In this document: one piece after another, positions 18,593 through 25,985 of the stretch
Layout of the letters: each line of letters opens with the position of its first letter
Position numbering within the stretch: position 1 is the stretch's first letter
Assembly: GCA_903920065.1 (NCBI GenBank)
Contig: CAIXKQ010000054.1
Location: 1 to 41,557, forward strand
Direction: 5' to 3'
DNA: 41,557 nt
Source: an uncultured Actinomycetes bacterium
GTDB taxonomy: Bacteria; Actinomycetota; Actinomycetes; Nanopelagicales; Nanopelagicaceae
The notes under the pieces: model-generated
The model's input: the letters and a program-made list of their open reading frames with translations, nothing else
Told to the model about the DNA's origin: nothing
The model's database searches: none
Made by a program: the position numbers and the translations under genes

Positions 18593-19420
18593 GTGGATAA
18601 ACCAGTTGTAATTTACGAGCCTTTCCGCGCTGGCTTACCGCCGATGCGGGAATACTTCGCCTCCCTGTGGAGCCGGCGAGCGTTTATCTCCGAGTTTTCT
18701 CGATCAGGACTACGCCAACAAAATTATGGATCCATCTTTGGTCAGCTCTGGTTGATTCTCAATCCATTGCTCTTATCGGCTGTCTACTTCTTACTTATCT
18801 ACGTCATTGGTGGAAGTAGTGATGCGACTCGTTTCGGACATCTCACCGCCACGCTTTTTCTCTTCTACTTGATTGCAAATAGCCTCACAGGTGGTGTGAA
18901 GGCAATTACTTCGGGTGAGCGCCTAATTCTGAACACATCCTTCCCCCGTATCATGCTGCCGATTTCAGCCACTGTGATCGCGCTCTTTAAATTCTTACCC
19001 ACCGTCGTAGTCTTCATGGTTATTCACCTTCTCATTGGCTTACCATTTTCATGGCAGATGCTCTGGGCAGTTCCAATTCTGTTTATTGCAGTTGTGATGG
19101 CACTTGGGATGTCGATTCTTATTTCATGTATCAATGTCTATTTCCGAGATATTTCAAGTATCTTGCCTTATCTGACTCGGAGCCTTCTTTATTTATCTCC
19201 GGTTTTGTATGAGGCAGGCAATATCTCTGAAAGTATCAAGAAGTTCGAAATTGCAAACCCCCTCTTCTATCTCCTAGATTCTTGGTCTCGAGTAGTTGTG
19301 CATGCAGAGGCTCCAACAATGAATGGATTAATTCACGCATCATTGTGGGCACTCGGACTTTTATTGATTGGCTCCTACATCTTCCTATCGAGGGAGCGTG
19401 ATTTCGCTGTCCGACTTTAA
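18593..19420 (+). CDS. ABC-2 type polysaccharide exporter permease (Wzm/TagG-like)
   Basis: A 275-residue membrane protein with six predicted membrane segments and the ABC-2 family pattern: SRSGLRQQNYGSIFGQLWLI near the N-terminus, then VYFRDISSILPYLTRSLLYLSPVLY and FYLLDSWSRVV. Homologues export O-antigen or teichoic acid chains with a partner ATPase, here the next gene. The GTG start is supported by the -10 box TAGCCT placed seven bases upstream. Substrate is inferred from the neighbouring glycosyltransferase and UDP-glucuronate genes. Confidence 0.9.
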   Translation: MDKPVVIYEPFRAGLPPMREYFASLWSRRAFISEFSRSGLRQQNYGSIFGQLWLILNPLLLSAVYFLLIYVIGGSSDATRFGHLTATLFLFYLIANSLTGGVKAITSGERLILNTSFPRIMLPISATVIALFKFLPTVVVFMVIHLLIGLPFSWQMLWAVPILFIAVVMALGMSILISCINVYFRDISSILPYLTRSLLYLSPVLYEAGNISESIKKFEIANPLFYLLDSWSRVVVHAEAPTMNGLIHASLWALGLLLIGSYIFLSRERDFAVRL

Positions 19421-20204
19421 TCACGAACATGCTCAGCACGGCATTGCTGTTTCGGTGCGAGATCTGGGACTCACTTACACAACATCTATCGAAAAGAAAC
19501 CAACGCTGAAAGCGCGCTTTAAATCCTTAGGTCGTGGCAAGAGGCATACTCGAATTGTTCCGGCATTAACCGATGTGAACATTGATGTTCACTATGGTGC
19601 TGTGCTCGGAATCATTGGTTCAAACGGAGCGGGTAAATCAACGTTGATGCGTGTGATTTCGGGAATTATTCCTCCATCACAGGGGCGCGTTGAGGTCTAT
19701 GGAAGTGTCAGCACACTACTTGCCCTCGGTGTTGGTTTTAATCCATCAATGACAGGTCGCGACAATGTCTATCTCGGCGGTCTAGCTGCAGGTATGTCGC
19801 GCGAGGAAATTGATAACCATTTTGATGCGATTGCTGATTTTTCAGAACTCGGAGAAGCAATCGATGCTCCGATGCGCACATATTCATCTGGAATGTTTGC
19901 TCGCCTTGCCTTCTCAGTAGCTGCCGTAGTCGAACCCGATATTTTGATTATCGATGAAGCACTTAGTACTGGCGATGCAAAATTTAAAGAAAAGAGCTTG
20001 AACCGAATTAAGGAGTTACGCAGCGCAGATCGTGCATTGATTCTTGTCAGCCATGCACTTGCCACGATTGAAGATATTTGCAATGAGGTCATTTGGCTCA
20101 ATAAAGGCAAGCTAATGATGCGTGGAAACCCCACTGACGTGATTACCGCCTATCGTGAATTTGTTAACGCTAGAAAGAGCGCATCATCTGATGAGGACGT
20201 TTAA
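19398..20204 (+). CDS. ABC exporter ATP-binding protein (Wzt/TagH-like)
   Basis: A 268-residue ATPase partner of the preceding permease. Walker A GSNGAGKST (residues 74-82), the signature SSGMFARLAF (163-172) and Walker B DILIIDEA (181-188) are intact, and the signature has the SGM form common in polysaccharide exporters. It has no long C-terminal carbohydrate-binding extension, unlike many Wzt proteins. The start is uncertain: GTG 19398 follows AGGGAG inside the permease end, while an ATG at 19368 would add ten residues. Its end overlaps the SpoIID gene by 14 bases. Confidence 0.9.
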   Translation: MISLSDFNHEHAQHGIAVSVRDLGLTYTTSIEKKPTLKARFKSLGRGKRHTRIVPALTDVNIDVHYGAVLGIIGSNGAGKSTLMRVISGIIPPSQGRVEVYGSVSTLLALGVGFNPSMTGRDNVYLGGLAAGMSREEIDNHFDAIADFSELGEAIDAPMRTYSSGMFARLAFSVAAVVEPDILIIDEALSTGDAKFKEKSLNRIKELRSADRALILVSHALATIEDICNEVIWLNKGKLMMRGNPTDVITAYREFVNARKSASSDEDV

Positions 20205-21381
20205 AGCCCTACTCTTAATTTTCTGCCTCTCTCTTGTCGCAACATCAACAGCCACAGCAACTGCACCTGCCCAGTTCTCATTTACTGGTTCTGGATACGG
20301 CCACGGCGTTGGAATGAGTCAGATCGGAGCAAAGGCTCGTGCTCTCTCGGGTGAGAGCGCCACGGCAATTCTTAATTACTATTACAAGAACGTGCAGGTT
20401 GCACCGATTGTTGATACTCATACAATTCGCGTGAACATCGGCCGCACTCTAAAGACAATTTCATTTGTCAGTGCAACTCCGGATTCAACAGTGCAGATCT
20501 TTAGCGGTGACATAGCAAGTGCCCAAGATGTTCCACCCGCACTGACCTTAAGTGCCAAGCAGAAGATAACCTTCAATGTTGATGGTGCATTCGCAACGAG
20601 TGAAGGGCTACGTGCTAAAGCCTTCACCATTAGGTGGAGTGGGCCTTCGACAGTAATTACATTTTCACAGCCAGGAAGCGTCGTGAAATACAAGTATGGG
20701 CAGATTCAGGTGAAGGTAGTAAAAGGTGCCATGGAGGTCACTAACACACTTGCCCTTCGCGATGAATACTTATGGGGAATTAGCGAAGTTCCGTCATCTT
20801 GGCCTGCCGCAGCACTTGAAGCACAGGCAATTGCTTCTCGTTCTTACGCTCTTTCAAAGCTTGGAAAAATTCTTCCTGCATGTGATTGTCAGGTCTATTC
20901 ACATATTGCGGATCAGAACTTTGTGGGCTTCTCTAAAGAATCTGAACCAAGATTCGGTCAGCTTTGGAAGGCGGCAGTCACGCGCACAGTCATTGACACT
21001 GCCACAAGTCTTGCCATTCTCAGTAATGGGAAACCAATACAGGCGTACTTCTTCTCATCCTCCGGTGGTGCAACGCAGACGACACTCGATGCATGGGGAC
21101 AGGCAACGAGTTATACGCAATCAGTGCCTGACCCTGCAGGGCTAGATCCTAAGAACAATCCTCGCTTTGCTACTTGGAGTGCATCGGCAGATCAGGCTCT
21201 GGTTGCTAATGCCTTCTTGCTGGCAGATATCGTCACCCTGGAAATTATGTCTCGTAATTCCGCAGGGGCAGTTACCTATATCAAAGGCACAGCCAGTGAT
21301 GGTTCTACCAAGTTACTTAGGGGCGATACCTTTAGAAGTAGGGTAAAGATTCCTTCGCCCTATTTTAACTTAGCGGGTTAA
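20191..21381 (+). CDS. Secreted SpoIID/LytB domain protein
   Basis: A 396-residue exported protein. A signal peptide (basic MRTFK, hydrophobic core about residues 6-20, then TATATAPAQ) is followed by GYGHGVGMSQIGA (36-48), the signature that precedes the domain in actinobacterial members, and later by SEVPSSWPAAALEAQAIASRSYAL, the SpoIID core. SpoIID is a lytic transglycosylase on peptidoglycan; the activity of non-sporulating relatives is less clear. The ATG at 20191 was chosen because it begins the signal peptide; the frame is open for 12 codons further upstream. It overlaps the ATPase gene and so belongs to the glycopolymer cluster. Confidence 0.88.
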   Translation: MRTFKALLLIFCLSLVATSTATATAPAQFSFTGSGYGHGVGMSQIGAKARALSGESATAILNYYYKNVQVAPIVDTHTIRVNIGRTLKTISFVSATPDSTVQIFSGDIASAQDVPPALTLSAKQKITFNVDGAFATSEGLRAKAFTIRWSGPSTVITFSQPGSVVKYKYGQIQVKVVKGAMEVTNTLALRDEYLWGISEVPSSWPAAALEAQAIASRSYALSKLGKILPACDCQVYSHIADQNFVGFSKESEPRFGQLWKAAVTRTVIDTATSLAILSNGKPIQAYFFSSSGGATQTTLDAWGQATSYTQSVPDPAGLDPKNNPRFATWSASADQALVANAFLLADIVTLEIMSRNSAGAVTYIKGTASDGSTKLLRGDTFRSRVKIPSPYFNLAG

Positions 21382-21391
21382 CTCTCGATTA

Positions 21392-22309
21392 TTAATTGGC
21401 GTGCAAGACGGAGTTCAGGCCGCCCCACGTACCGGTGCGCATCACAACTTCAAGGCCGCCACTTAGTGAGTTACGTCGAAATAGAAGATCATTCGCACCT
21501 GAAAGCGTGCCCGCCTTAACAACTTCACCATCAGGTAACTTCACCTTGGCCGCTGCAGTGATGTAAGTACCGGCTTCAATCACGCAGTTATTACCGAGTG
21601 AAATTCCTAAACCAGAGTTAGCACCCAGTAAGCACTTTTCACCCACCGAGATAACTTCCTTGCCACCGCCGCTGAGGGTTCCCATAATCGAAGCACCACC
21701 GCCAACATCTGTGCCATCTCCCACAACTACACCTGAAGAGATGCGACCTTCAACCATCGACGTTCCAAGAGTTCCAGCATTGAAATTAACAAATCCTTCG
21801 TGCATCACAGTTGTACCAGGTGCTAGATGGGCACCTAAACGAACGCGATCAGCATCTGCAATACGCACACCACTTGGAACTACGTAATCAACCATGCGTG
21901 GAAACTTATCTACCGAGATAACGCTCACGTGAGCATGCTGAGCTTTCAATCGTGCACGGGTAAGTTCAAATCCTTCAACGGCGCACGGTCCAACTGAAGT
22001 CCAGACAACATTGGCAAGTAGCCCAAAAATTCCATCGAGTGATGCACCATGAGGCTTAATCAAACGGTGTGAAAGCAAGTGCAGTCGCAGGTATGCATCG
22101 CGTGCATCCTTTGGAGCAACCGTTAAATCGATTTCAATCGAAACTAACTCTCGAGATACTCCTCGTGCATCATCTGGCCCCACCATCGATTTCAATGATG
22201 GATCAGGGGCACCAGCGAGAGCGCCAAGTGCTGGCGCAGGAAACCAGACATCGAGCACAGTTGTGCCGGCAAGAGTTGCGATTCCGTGGCCATGAGCTAA
22301 TGAAGACAT
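21392..22309 (-). CDS. dapD: Tetrahydrodipicolinate N-succinyltransferase
   Basis: A 305-residue enzyme of the succinylase branch of diaminopimelate/lysine synthesis: it succinylates tetrahydrodipicolinate using succinyl-CoA. The N-terminus HGHGIATLAGTTVLDVWFP is typical of the actinobacterial DapD group, and the C-terminal half is a left-handed beta helix of hexapeptide repeats (for example VVVGDGTDVGGGASIMGTLS and ISVGEKCLLGANSGLGISLG). The next pathway step, DapC, is encoded at 39333-40424. A -10 box TAGGCT lies six bases before the ATG. It ends 10 bases from the SpoIID gene. Confidence 0.94.
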   Translation of the reverse strand: MSSLAHGHGIATLAGTTVLDVWFPAPALGALAGAPDPSLKSMVGPDDARGVSRELVSIEIDLTVAPKDARDAYLRLHLLSHRLIKPHGASLDGIFGLLANVVWTSVGPCAVEGFELTRARLKAQHAHVSVISVDKFPRMVDYVVPSGVRIADADRVRLGAHLAPGTTVMHEGFVNFNAGTLGTSMVEGRISSGVVVGDGTDVGGGASIMGTLSGGGKEVISVGEKCLLGANSGLGISLGNNCVIEAGTYITAAAKVKLPDGEVVKAGTLSGANDLLFRRNSLSGGLEVVMRTGTWGGLNSVLHAN

Positions 22310-22315
22310 GTTCTA

Positions 22316-22321
22316 AGCCTA
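22316..22321 (-). promoter_or_regulatory. -10 box TAGGCT of dapD
   Basis: On the minus strand TAGGCT is followed by six bases and the ATG at 22309, so dapD is probably read from a leaderless mRNA. Confidence 0.52.
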
Positions 22322-22326
22322 ACCCC

Positions 22327-22332
22327 TATCCT
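22327..22332 (+). promoter_or_regulatory. -10 box TATCCT of the LOG-family gene
   Basis: TATCCT is followed by seven bases and the ATG at 22340. Only five bases separate it from the opposing dapD -10 box. Confidence 0.52.
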
Positions 22333-22339
22333 GTGCGGC

Positions 22340-22879
22340 ATGCGCATTGCAGTATTTTGTTCTTCATCACCGTCGATTGATTCGAAATATATAGACCTAG
22401 CCTTTGAACTCGGCGCTGGCATCGCCGAGAGCGGAGCCGAATTGGTTTCAGGGGGTGGGCATATTTCTGCCATGGGTGCGATTTCGCGTGGTGCCCGTAG
22501 TAAATCGGGGCGCACTATCGGGGTGATACCGCAGAAGTTAGTTGATATTGAATTCGCAGATCACGAGAGCGATGAATTAATTGTGGTCGACTCTATGCGC
22601 ACCCGTAAGGCAAAGATTGAAGACTTATCCGATGCCTTCATTACCCTCCCAGGTGGGCTCGGCACGCTAGAAGAACTCTTTGAAATATGGGTTGGGCGTT
22701 ATCTTCAATTCCACGATAAACCAGTGATCATTCTTGACCCACATGGTGTTTATGAGCCGCTGCATACATTAGTCAAACATCTAGAAAATGAGAACTTTGT
22801 GAAACCTGGAATGCGCGATCTCTTACATTGGACAACTACTGTTGAGCAAGCTCTTGCTTTTGCATATGGAAAAAAGTAG
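22340..22879 (+). CDS. LOG-family (TIGR00730) nucleotide phosphoribohydrolase
   Basis: A 179-residue Rossmann-fold protein of the LOG family, whose characterised members release the base from nucleoside 5-monophosphates, including cytokinin nucleotides. The motifs SMRTRK (residues 85-90) and PGGLGTLEE (104-112) are complete, as is SGGGHISAMGAISRGA. In bacteria the physiological substrate is usually unknown. The gene stops one base before the ATG of the SRPBCC gene and is divergent from dapD, an order I recall from mycobacteria. Confidence 0.9.
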   Translation: MRIAVFCSSSPSIDSKYIDLAFELGAGIAESGAELVSGGGHISAMGAISRGARSKSGRTIGVIPQKLVDIEFADHESDELIVVDSMRTRKAKIEDLSDAFITLPGGLGTLEELFEIWVGRYLQFHDKPVIILDPHGVYEPLHTLVKHLENENFVKPGMRDLLHWTTTVEQALAFAYGKK

Positions 22880-23329
22880 ATGGCGATTAACACGCTAGCA
22901 ATTTCACTCACAATTCCAGCACCTCGCTTAGAAGTCTGGAAGGCAATTGCAGATTGGCCTTCGCAAGGGCAGTGGATGCTGCAAACAAAAGTCTGGGTCA
23001 CATCAGAGCGCACTTCAGGAGTTGGCACTTCCATTGCTGCATTCACCGGGCCACTTCACAAGTTCTATCCTCGAATTAAGTCTCCAGGCTTACTCGACCT
23101 CATGACCGTTACTCGTTGGGAGGAGCCAGCTCGATGCGATGTTGAACATCATGGAAAGATTCTTAAAGGAAGCGGTTCTTTCATTCTCACTGAAGCAGGT
23201 GCACATTCCACGCGCTTTGATTGGTCAGAAACAATCGTGGCACCGCGAGCGCTCTTTTTGCTGCTTGCCCCTTTCCTCTATGTGGGTGTACGCATATCCC
23301 TCGCACGATTCGCACGTTCATTTCACTAA
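22880..23329 (+). CDS. SRPBCC-family (polyketide cyclase/START-like) protein
   Basis: A 149-residue protein with the START-like pattern: an initial strand followed by IPAPRLEVWKAIADWPSQGQW, then alternating strands and a final amphipathic helix with FDWSETIVAP before it. Such proteins bind hydrophobic ligands in a cavity. No catalytic residues can be assigned. It begins directly after the preceding stop codon, with no spacer, so it is translated with the LOG gene. The function in the cell is unknown. Confidence 0.78.
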   Translation: MAINTLAISLTIPAPRLEVWKAIADWPSQGQWMLQTKVWVTSERTSGVGTSIAAFTGPLHKFYPRIKSPGLLDLMTVTRWEEPARCDVEHHGKILKGSGSFILTEAGAHSTRFDWSETIVAPRALFLLLAPFLYVGVRISLARFARSFH

Positions 23330-23356
23330 GCACTCAACATTTACTACCTCACCGAG

Positions 23357-23362
23357 TAATCT
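23357..23362 (+). promoter_or_regulatory. -10 box TAATCT of the small HTH gene
   Basis: TAATCT is followed by seven bases and the GTG at 23370. This spacing is what supports the short reading of the HTH gene. Confidence 0.52.
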
Positions 23363-23369
23363 GTATCCC

Positions 23370-23561
23370 GTGAGCAACCCTCAAACGCTGGCGCAGTTGC
23401 TCGCCTCTCTTCCTGAGGAAGAGCGATTCATCCTCACCTTGCATTACCTTCGATCCAAGAGCAGTGCAGAAATTGCAGCGCTCCTATCAGTTCCTGAGAA
23501 ATCGGTCATCGCCGTGATTGAAAGCGGAAAGAAGCGGCTCACCGCCTTTTTGGGCATGTAA
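23370..23561 (+). CDS. Small sigma-70 region 4-like HTH protein
   Basis: A 63-residue protein consisting almost only of a helix-turn-helix of the sigma region 4 type: LPEEERFILTLHYLRSKSS, then AEIAALLSVPEKSVIAVIES and a basic end GKKRLTAFLGM. No region 2 is present, so it cannot be a full sigma factor; it could be a DNA-binding regulator or an RNA polymerase-interacting protein. The frame is open upstream into the SRPBCC gene, but the GTG at 23370 has a -10 box seven bases before it and marks the start of the conserved part. The role is unknown. Confidence 0.7.
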   Translation: MSNPQTLAQLLASLPEEERFILTLHYLRSKSSAEIAALLSVPEKSVIAVIESGKKRLTAFLGM

Positions 23562-23606
23562 TAGCCTCGATTTCACCCCGGGCTCATTCTGCGAGATACT
23601 TCTCCC

Positions 23607-23612
23607 TACTGT
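23607..23612 (+). promoter_or_regulatory. Possible -10 box TACTGT upstream of the DUF3117 gene
   Basis: TACTGT lies 47 bases before the ATG; a transcript from here would have a leader of about 40 bases containing AAGGAG. No clear -35 was seen. It is the main candidate in the 98-base gap 23562-23659. Confidence 0.3.
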
Positions 23613-23659
23613 TCACGCCCGTGCGCATTCTCACCCCGTCGTCTCAAGGAGTCCCCACT

Positions 23660-23839
23660 ATGGCAGCTATGAAACCTCGTACTGGTGATGGACCCATGGA
23701 AGTCACCAAGGAAGCGCGCTCGCTCGTCATGCGTATTCCGCTCGAAGGTGGAGGCCGTCTAGTCGTTGAACTGAATCCTCAGGAAGCTAACAACCTGAGC
23801 GCAGCCCTTGAGGCCGCAGTTGCTCTTATTAAGAAGTAG
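23660..23839 (+). CDS. DUF3117 family small protein
   Basis: A 59-residue protein beginning MAAMKPRTGDGPMEVTKEAR and continuing with the GGGRLVVELNPQEA pattern, a strongly conserved actinobacterial family of unknown function. A ribosome site AAGGAG ends eight bases before the ATG, so unlike most neighbours it has a true leader. The upstream in-frame start at 23621 adds 13 unconserved residues and is not supported. It ends in two AAG codons and TAG; the aminopeptidase frame follows at once (see findings). Confidence 0.9.
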   Translation: MAAMKPRTGDGPMEVTKEARSLVMRIPLEGGGRLVVELNPQEANNLSAALEAAVALIKK

Positions 23840-23853
23840 AGCGGACCGAAGAA

Positions 23854-25335
23854 ATTCTTCACGCAGTTGCTCCTGAATTAGATTCTCTTATCGGAGCAGA
23901 TGTTCTTGTACTGGGATACATTCAATCCAAAGATGGCGAAATAACATTTATTGGAAGTAAGAAGCTGCTCAGTAAAATCGAAAAATTCTTTGAAATAAAT
24001 CTGGTTGATGAAGTTTCATTCTTTACACCGACCGGTAAAGCAGGAGAAATCAACGAGATACCAGTTCTTCACGACGATTCCACAGTCGATCGGCTTTATC
24101 TTCTTGGTCTTGGAGATCAATCGCTGACTTCTTATCGCACAGCCGGCGCTGCAATCGGGCGTAAGGTGCGAGGAAAAGCGATTGAGATCATTTCACTCTG
24201 TGCCGAAAGTGCACCTGAAATTAAAGCCCATGGAGTTTCAGCTCTGCTGGGCGCCTACTCGTGGAGCCTAAAGTCAGGCAAAGAAGTTGAAATTCCAAGG
24301 ATTGGTATTGCAACTCTTGATGAAAAAGTTGTTACCCGCGCATCTGTCATGGCAAAAGCACTCTATACAGCGCGAGACCTAGTTCATACGCCATCAAATA
24401 TTAAGAATCCTTTGTGGATGGCGCAAGAAGCGAAGAAGATTGCAGATGAATGTGGATTGGCAATCAAAGTATTGGCCGGTAAGCAACTTGCTCAATTTGG
24501 TGGGCTGCGCGCAGTAGGAAACTCTTCGCCGACGCCTGGTCCGCGCTTTATCGAACTCTCATATATTCCAAGGATGCGTGGCAACTCAGCCGCAGCGCTA
24601 CCTCATATTGTCATAGTCGGAAAAGGAATCACCTTCGATACTGGCGGAGTTTCACTCAAGCGCCCATATGAATTTATGACGGCAATGAAGAGTGATATGG
24701 CAGGGGCGGCTGCCGCCCTTGCAACTATCAGCGCACTTCCTCAATTACAACCCAAGGTGCGGGTAACTGTCTTGATGATGTGCGCCGAAAATGCACTCTC
24801 AGGTAGTGCGCAGCGACCATCAGATGTCATCACTCAATATGGCGGCACTACTGTCGAAATCATCAATACTGATGCCGAAGGAAGACTTGTTCTTGCTGAC
24901 GGTCTTGCTTATGCGGTGGCAAACCTTGATCCGGATTACCTCATCGATATTGCAACCCTGACGGGTTCTGCAACCCTTGGACTTGGCCGTCAATATGCAG
25001 CTCTGTACTCGCGCGATGAAAAACTTGCTAAGAAATTGATGGAGATCGGCGAAGAATGTGGCGAACGTGTCTGGCATATGCCGCTCATCGATGATTACGC
25101 CGATTCCCTCGAAAGTGATGTGGCAGACCTTAATCACGCAGCAGATAAGGGCGATTACTCTGCCGGATCTGTTACTGCCGCCTTATACCTTGAACATTTT
25201 GTCGGAGATAGTCGCTGGGTGCACCTAGATATCGCCGGGACAGGGCGCAGTGAAAATGATTCAGGAGAAAACGTCAAGGGCGGCACCGGTTTCGGCGTGC
25301 GTTTATTCATTGATTGGATAGTGTCTCTCTCATGA
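23854..25335 (+). CDS. pepA: Leucyl aminopeptidase (M17), start codon not canonical
   Basis: A cytosolic two-metal aminopeptidase that removes N-terminal residues from peptides. The C-terminal catalytic domain is complete: VGKGITFDTGGVSLK, then NTDAEGRL (about residues 338-345) and LADGLAYAVANLDPDYLIDIATLTG. The usual N-terminal domain is also encoded (GADVLVLGYIQSKDGE, RLYLLGLGDQ, YRTAGAAIGRKV) in an open frame from 23833. No ATG, GTG or TTG occurs in that frame before GTG 24166, which would delete about 104 residues. I mark ATT at 23854 as the tentative start, giving 493 residues, the usual family size. A lost start, frameshift or sequence error are alternatives. Confidence 0.85.
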   Translation: MLHAVAPELDSLIGADVLVLGYIQSKDGEITFIGSKKLLSKIEKFFEINLVDEVSFFTPTGKAGEINEIPVLHDDSTVDRLYLLGLGDQSLTSYRTAGAAIGRKVRGKAIEIISLCAESAPEIKAHGVSALLGAYSWSLKSGKEVEIPRIGIATLDEKVVTRASVMAKALYTARDLVHTPSNIKNPLWMAQEAKKIADECGLAIKVLAGKQLAQFGGLRAVGNSSPTPGPRFIELSYIPRMRGNSAAALPHIVIVGKGITFDTGGVSLKRPYEFMTAMKSDMAGAAAALATISALPQLQPKVRVTVLMMCAENALSGSAQRPSDVITQYGGTTVEIINTDAEGRLVLADGLAYAVANLDPDYLIDIATLTGSATLGLGRQYAALYSRDEKLAKKLMEIGEECGERVWHMPLIDDYADSLESDVADLNHAADKGDYSAGSVTAALYLEHFVGDSRWVHLDIAGTGRSENDSGENVKGGTGFGVRLFIDWIVSLS

Positions 25336-25958
25336 ACATTGACCCACATACCTATGCAGAGACATTTATTGCAGAAGGCACTGTGAAAAGTGCGGCGCGC
25401 GCCCGAGGTGAAGAAAACGGAGTCACCGATGTCTCCCAGGGCACTGGTGCATATCTACGTCAACTTGCTCATCAAATTAAGGCACAGTCAGTAGTTGAAA
25501 TTGGAACAGGATCTGGAGTCGGCTCACTCTGGCTACTCGAAGGAATGCTTGCAAGCGGAACTCTGACATCGATAGATGATGAGATGGAACATACGACGAT
25601 TGCAAAGATCGCTCTAGCCGAGGCAGAAATCGCACAGACTCGAATTAGATTTATTACCAACGCAGTCATGGATGTCATGACAAAGCTCACCGATCGTGCT
25701 TATGACCTGGTTGTCTTTAGACACAATCCGGAGGATTTAAGTTTTGCCATCTCTGAAGCACATAGAATCCTTCGAAGCGGCGGCGTCTTTGTCATCGATA
25801 ACTTTTATGGTGGCGGCAAGGTTCCAGACCCAGCCCAGCGCGATCCGAAGACGATTGCTCTGCGCGAGGCAGGCAAAGCTGTAAAGGCCGATACTGATTC
25901 GTGGGTGACATCACTGATCCCTATCGGTGACGGTTTGTTGCTTGCAACGAAGTTGTAG
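25332..25958 (+). CDS. Class I SAM-dependent O-methyltransferase
   Basis: A 208-residue methyltransferase of the catechol/caffeoyl-CoA O-methyltransferase-like family (Methyltransf_24/3 type). The SAM-binding motif is VVEIGTGSGVGSLWLLEG at about residues 52-69, followed by a DDEMEH acidic loop after the second strand and VFVIDNFYGGGKV late in the fold. The acceptor is unknown. ATG 25332 overlaps the pepA stop (ATGA); an ATG at 25314 lies within pepA. In mycobacteria, from memory, an equivalent gene sits beside sigE, rseA and htrA; here htrA follows directly. Confidence 0.88.
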   Translation: MNIDPHTYAETFIAEGTVKSAARARGEENGVTDVSQGTGAYLRQLAHQIKAQSVVEIGTGSGVGSLWLLEGMLASGTLTSIDDEMEHTTIAKIALAEAEIAQTRIRFITNAVMDVMTKLTDRAYDLVVFRHNPEDLSFAISEAHRILRSGGVFVIDNFYGGGKVPDPAQRDPKTIALREAGKAVKADTDSWVTSLIPIGDGLLLATKL

Positions 25959-25985
25959 CAGAATTTATAGAGTGGGGTTTATCAA

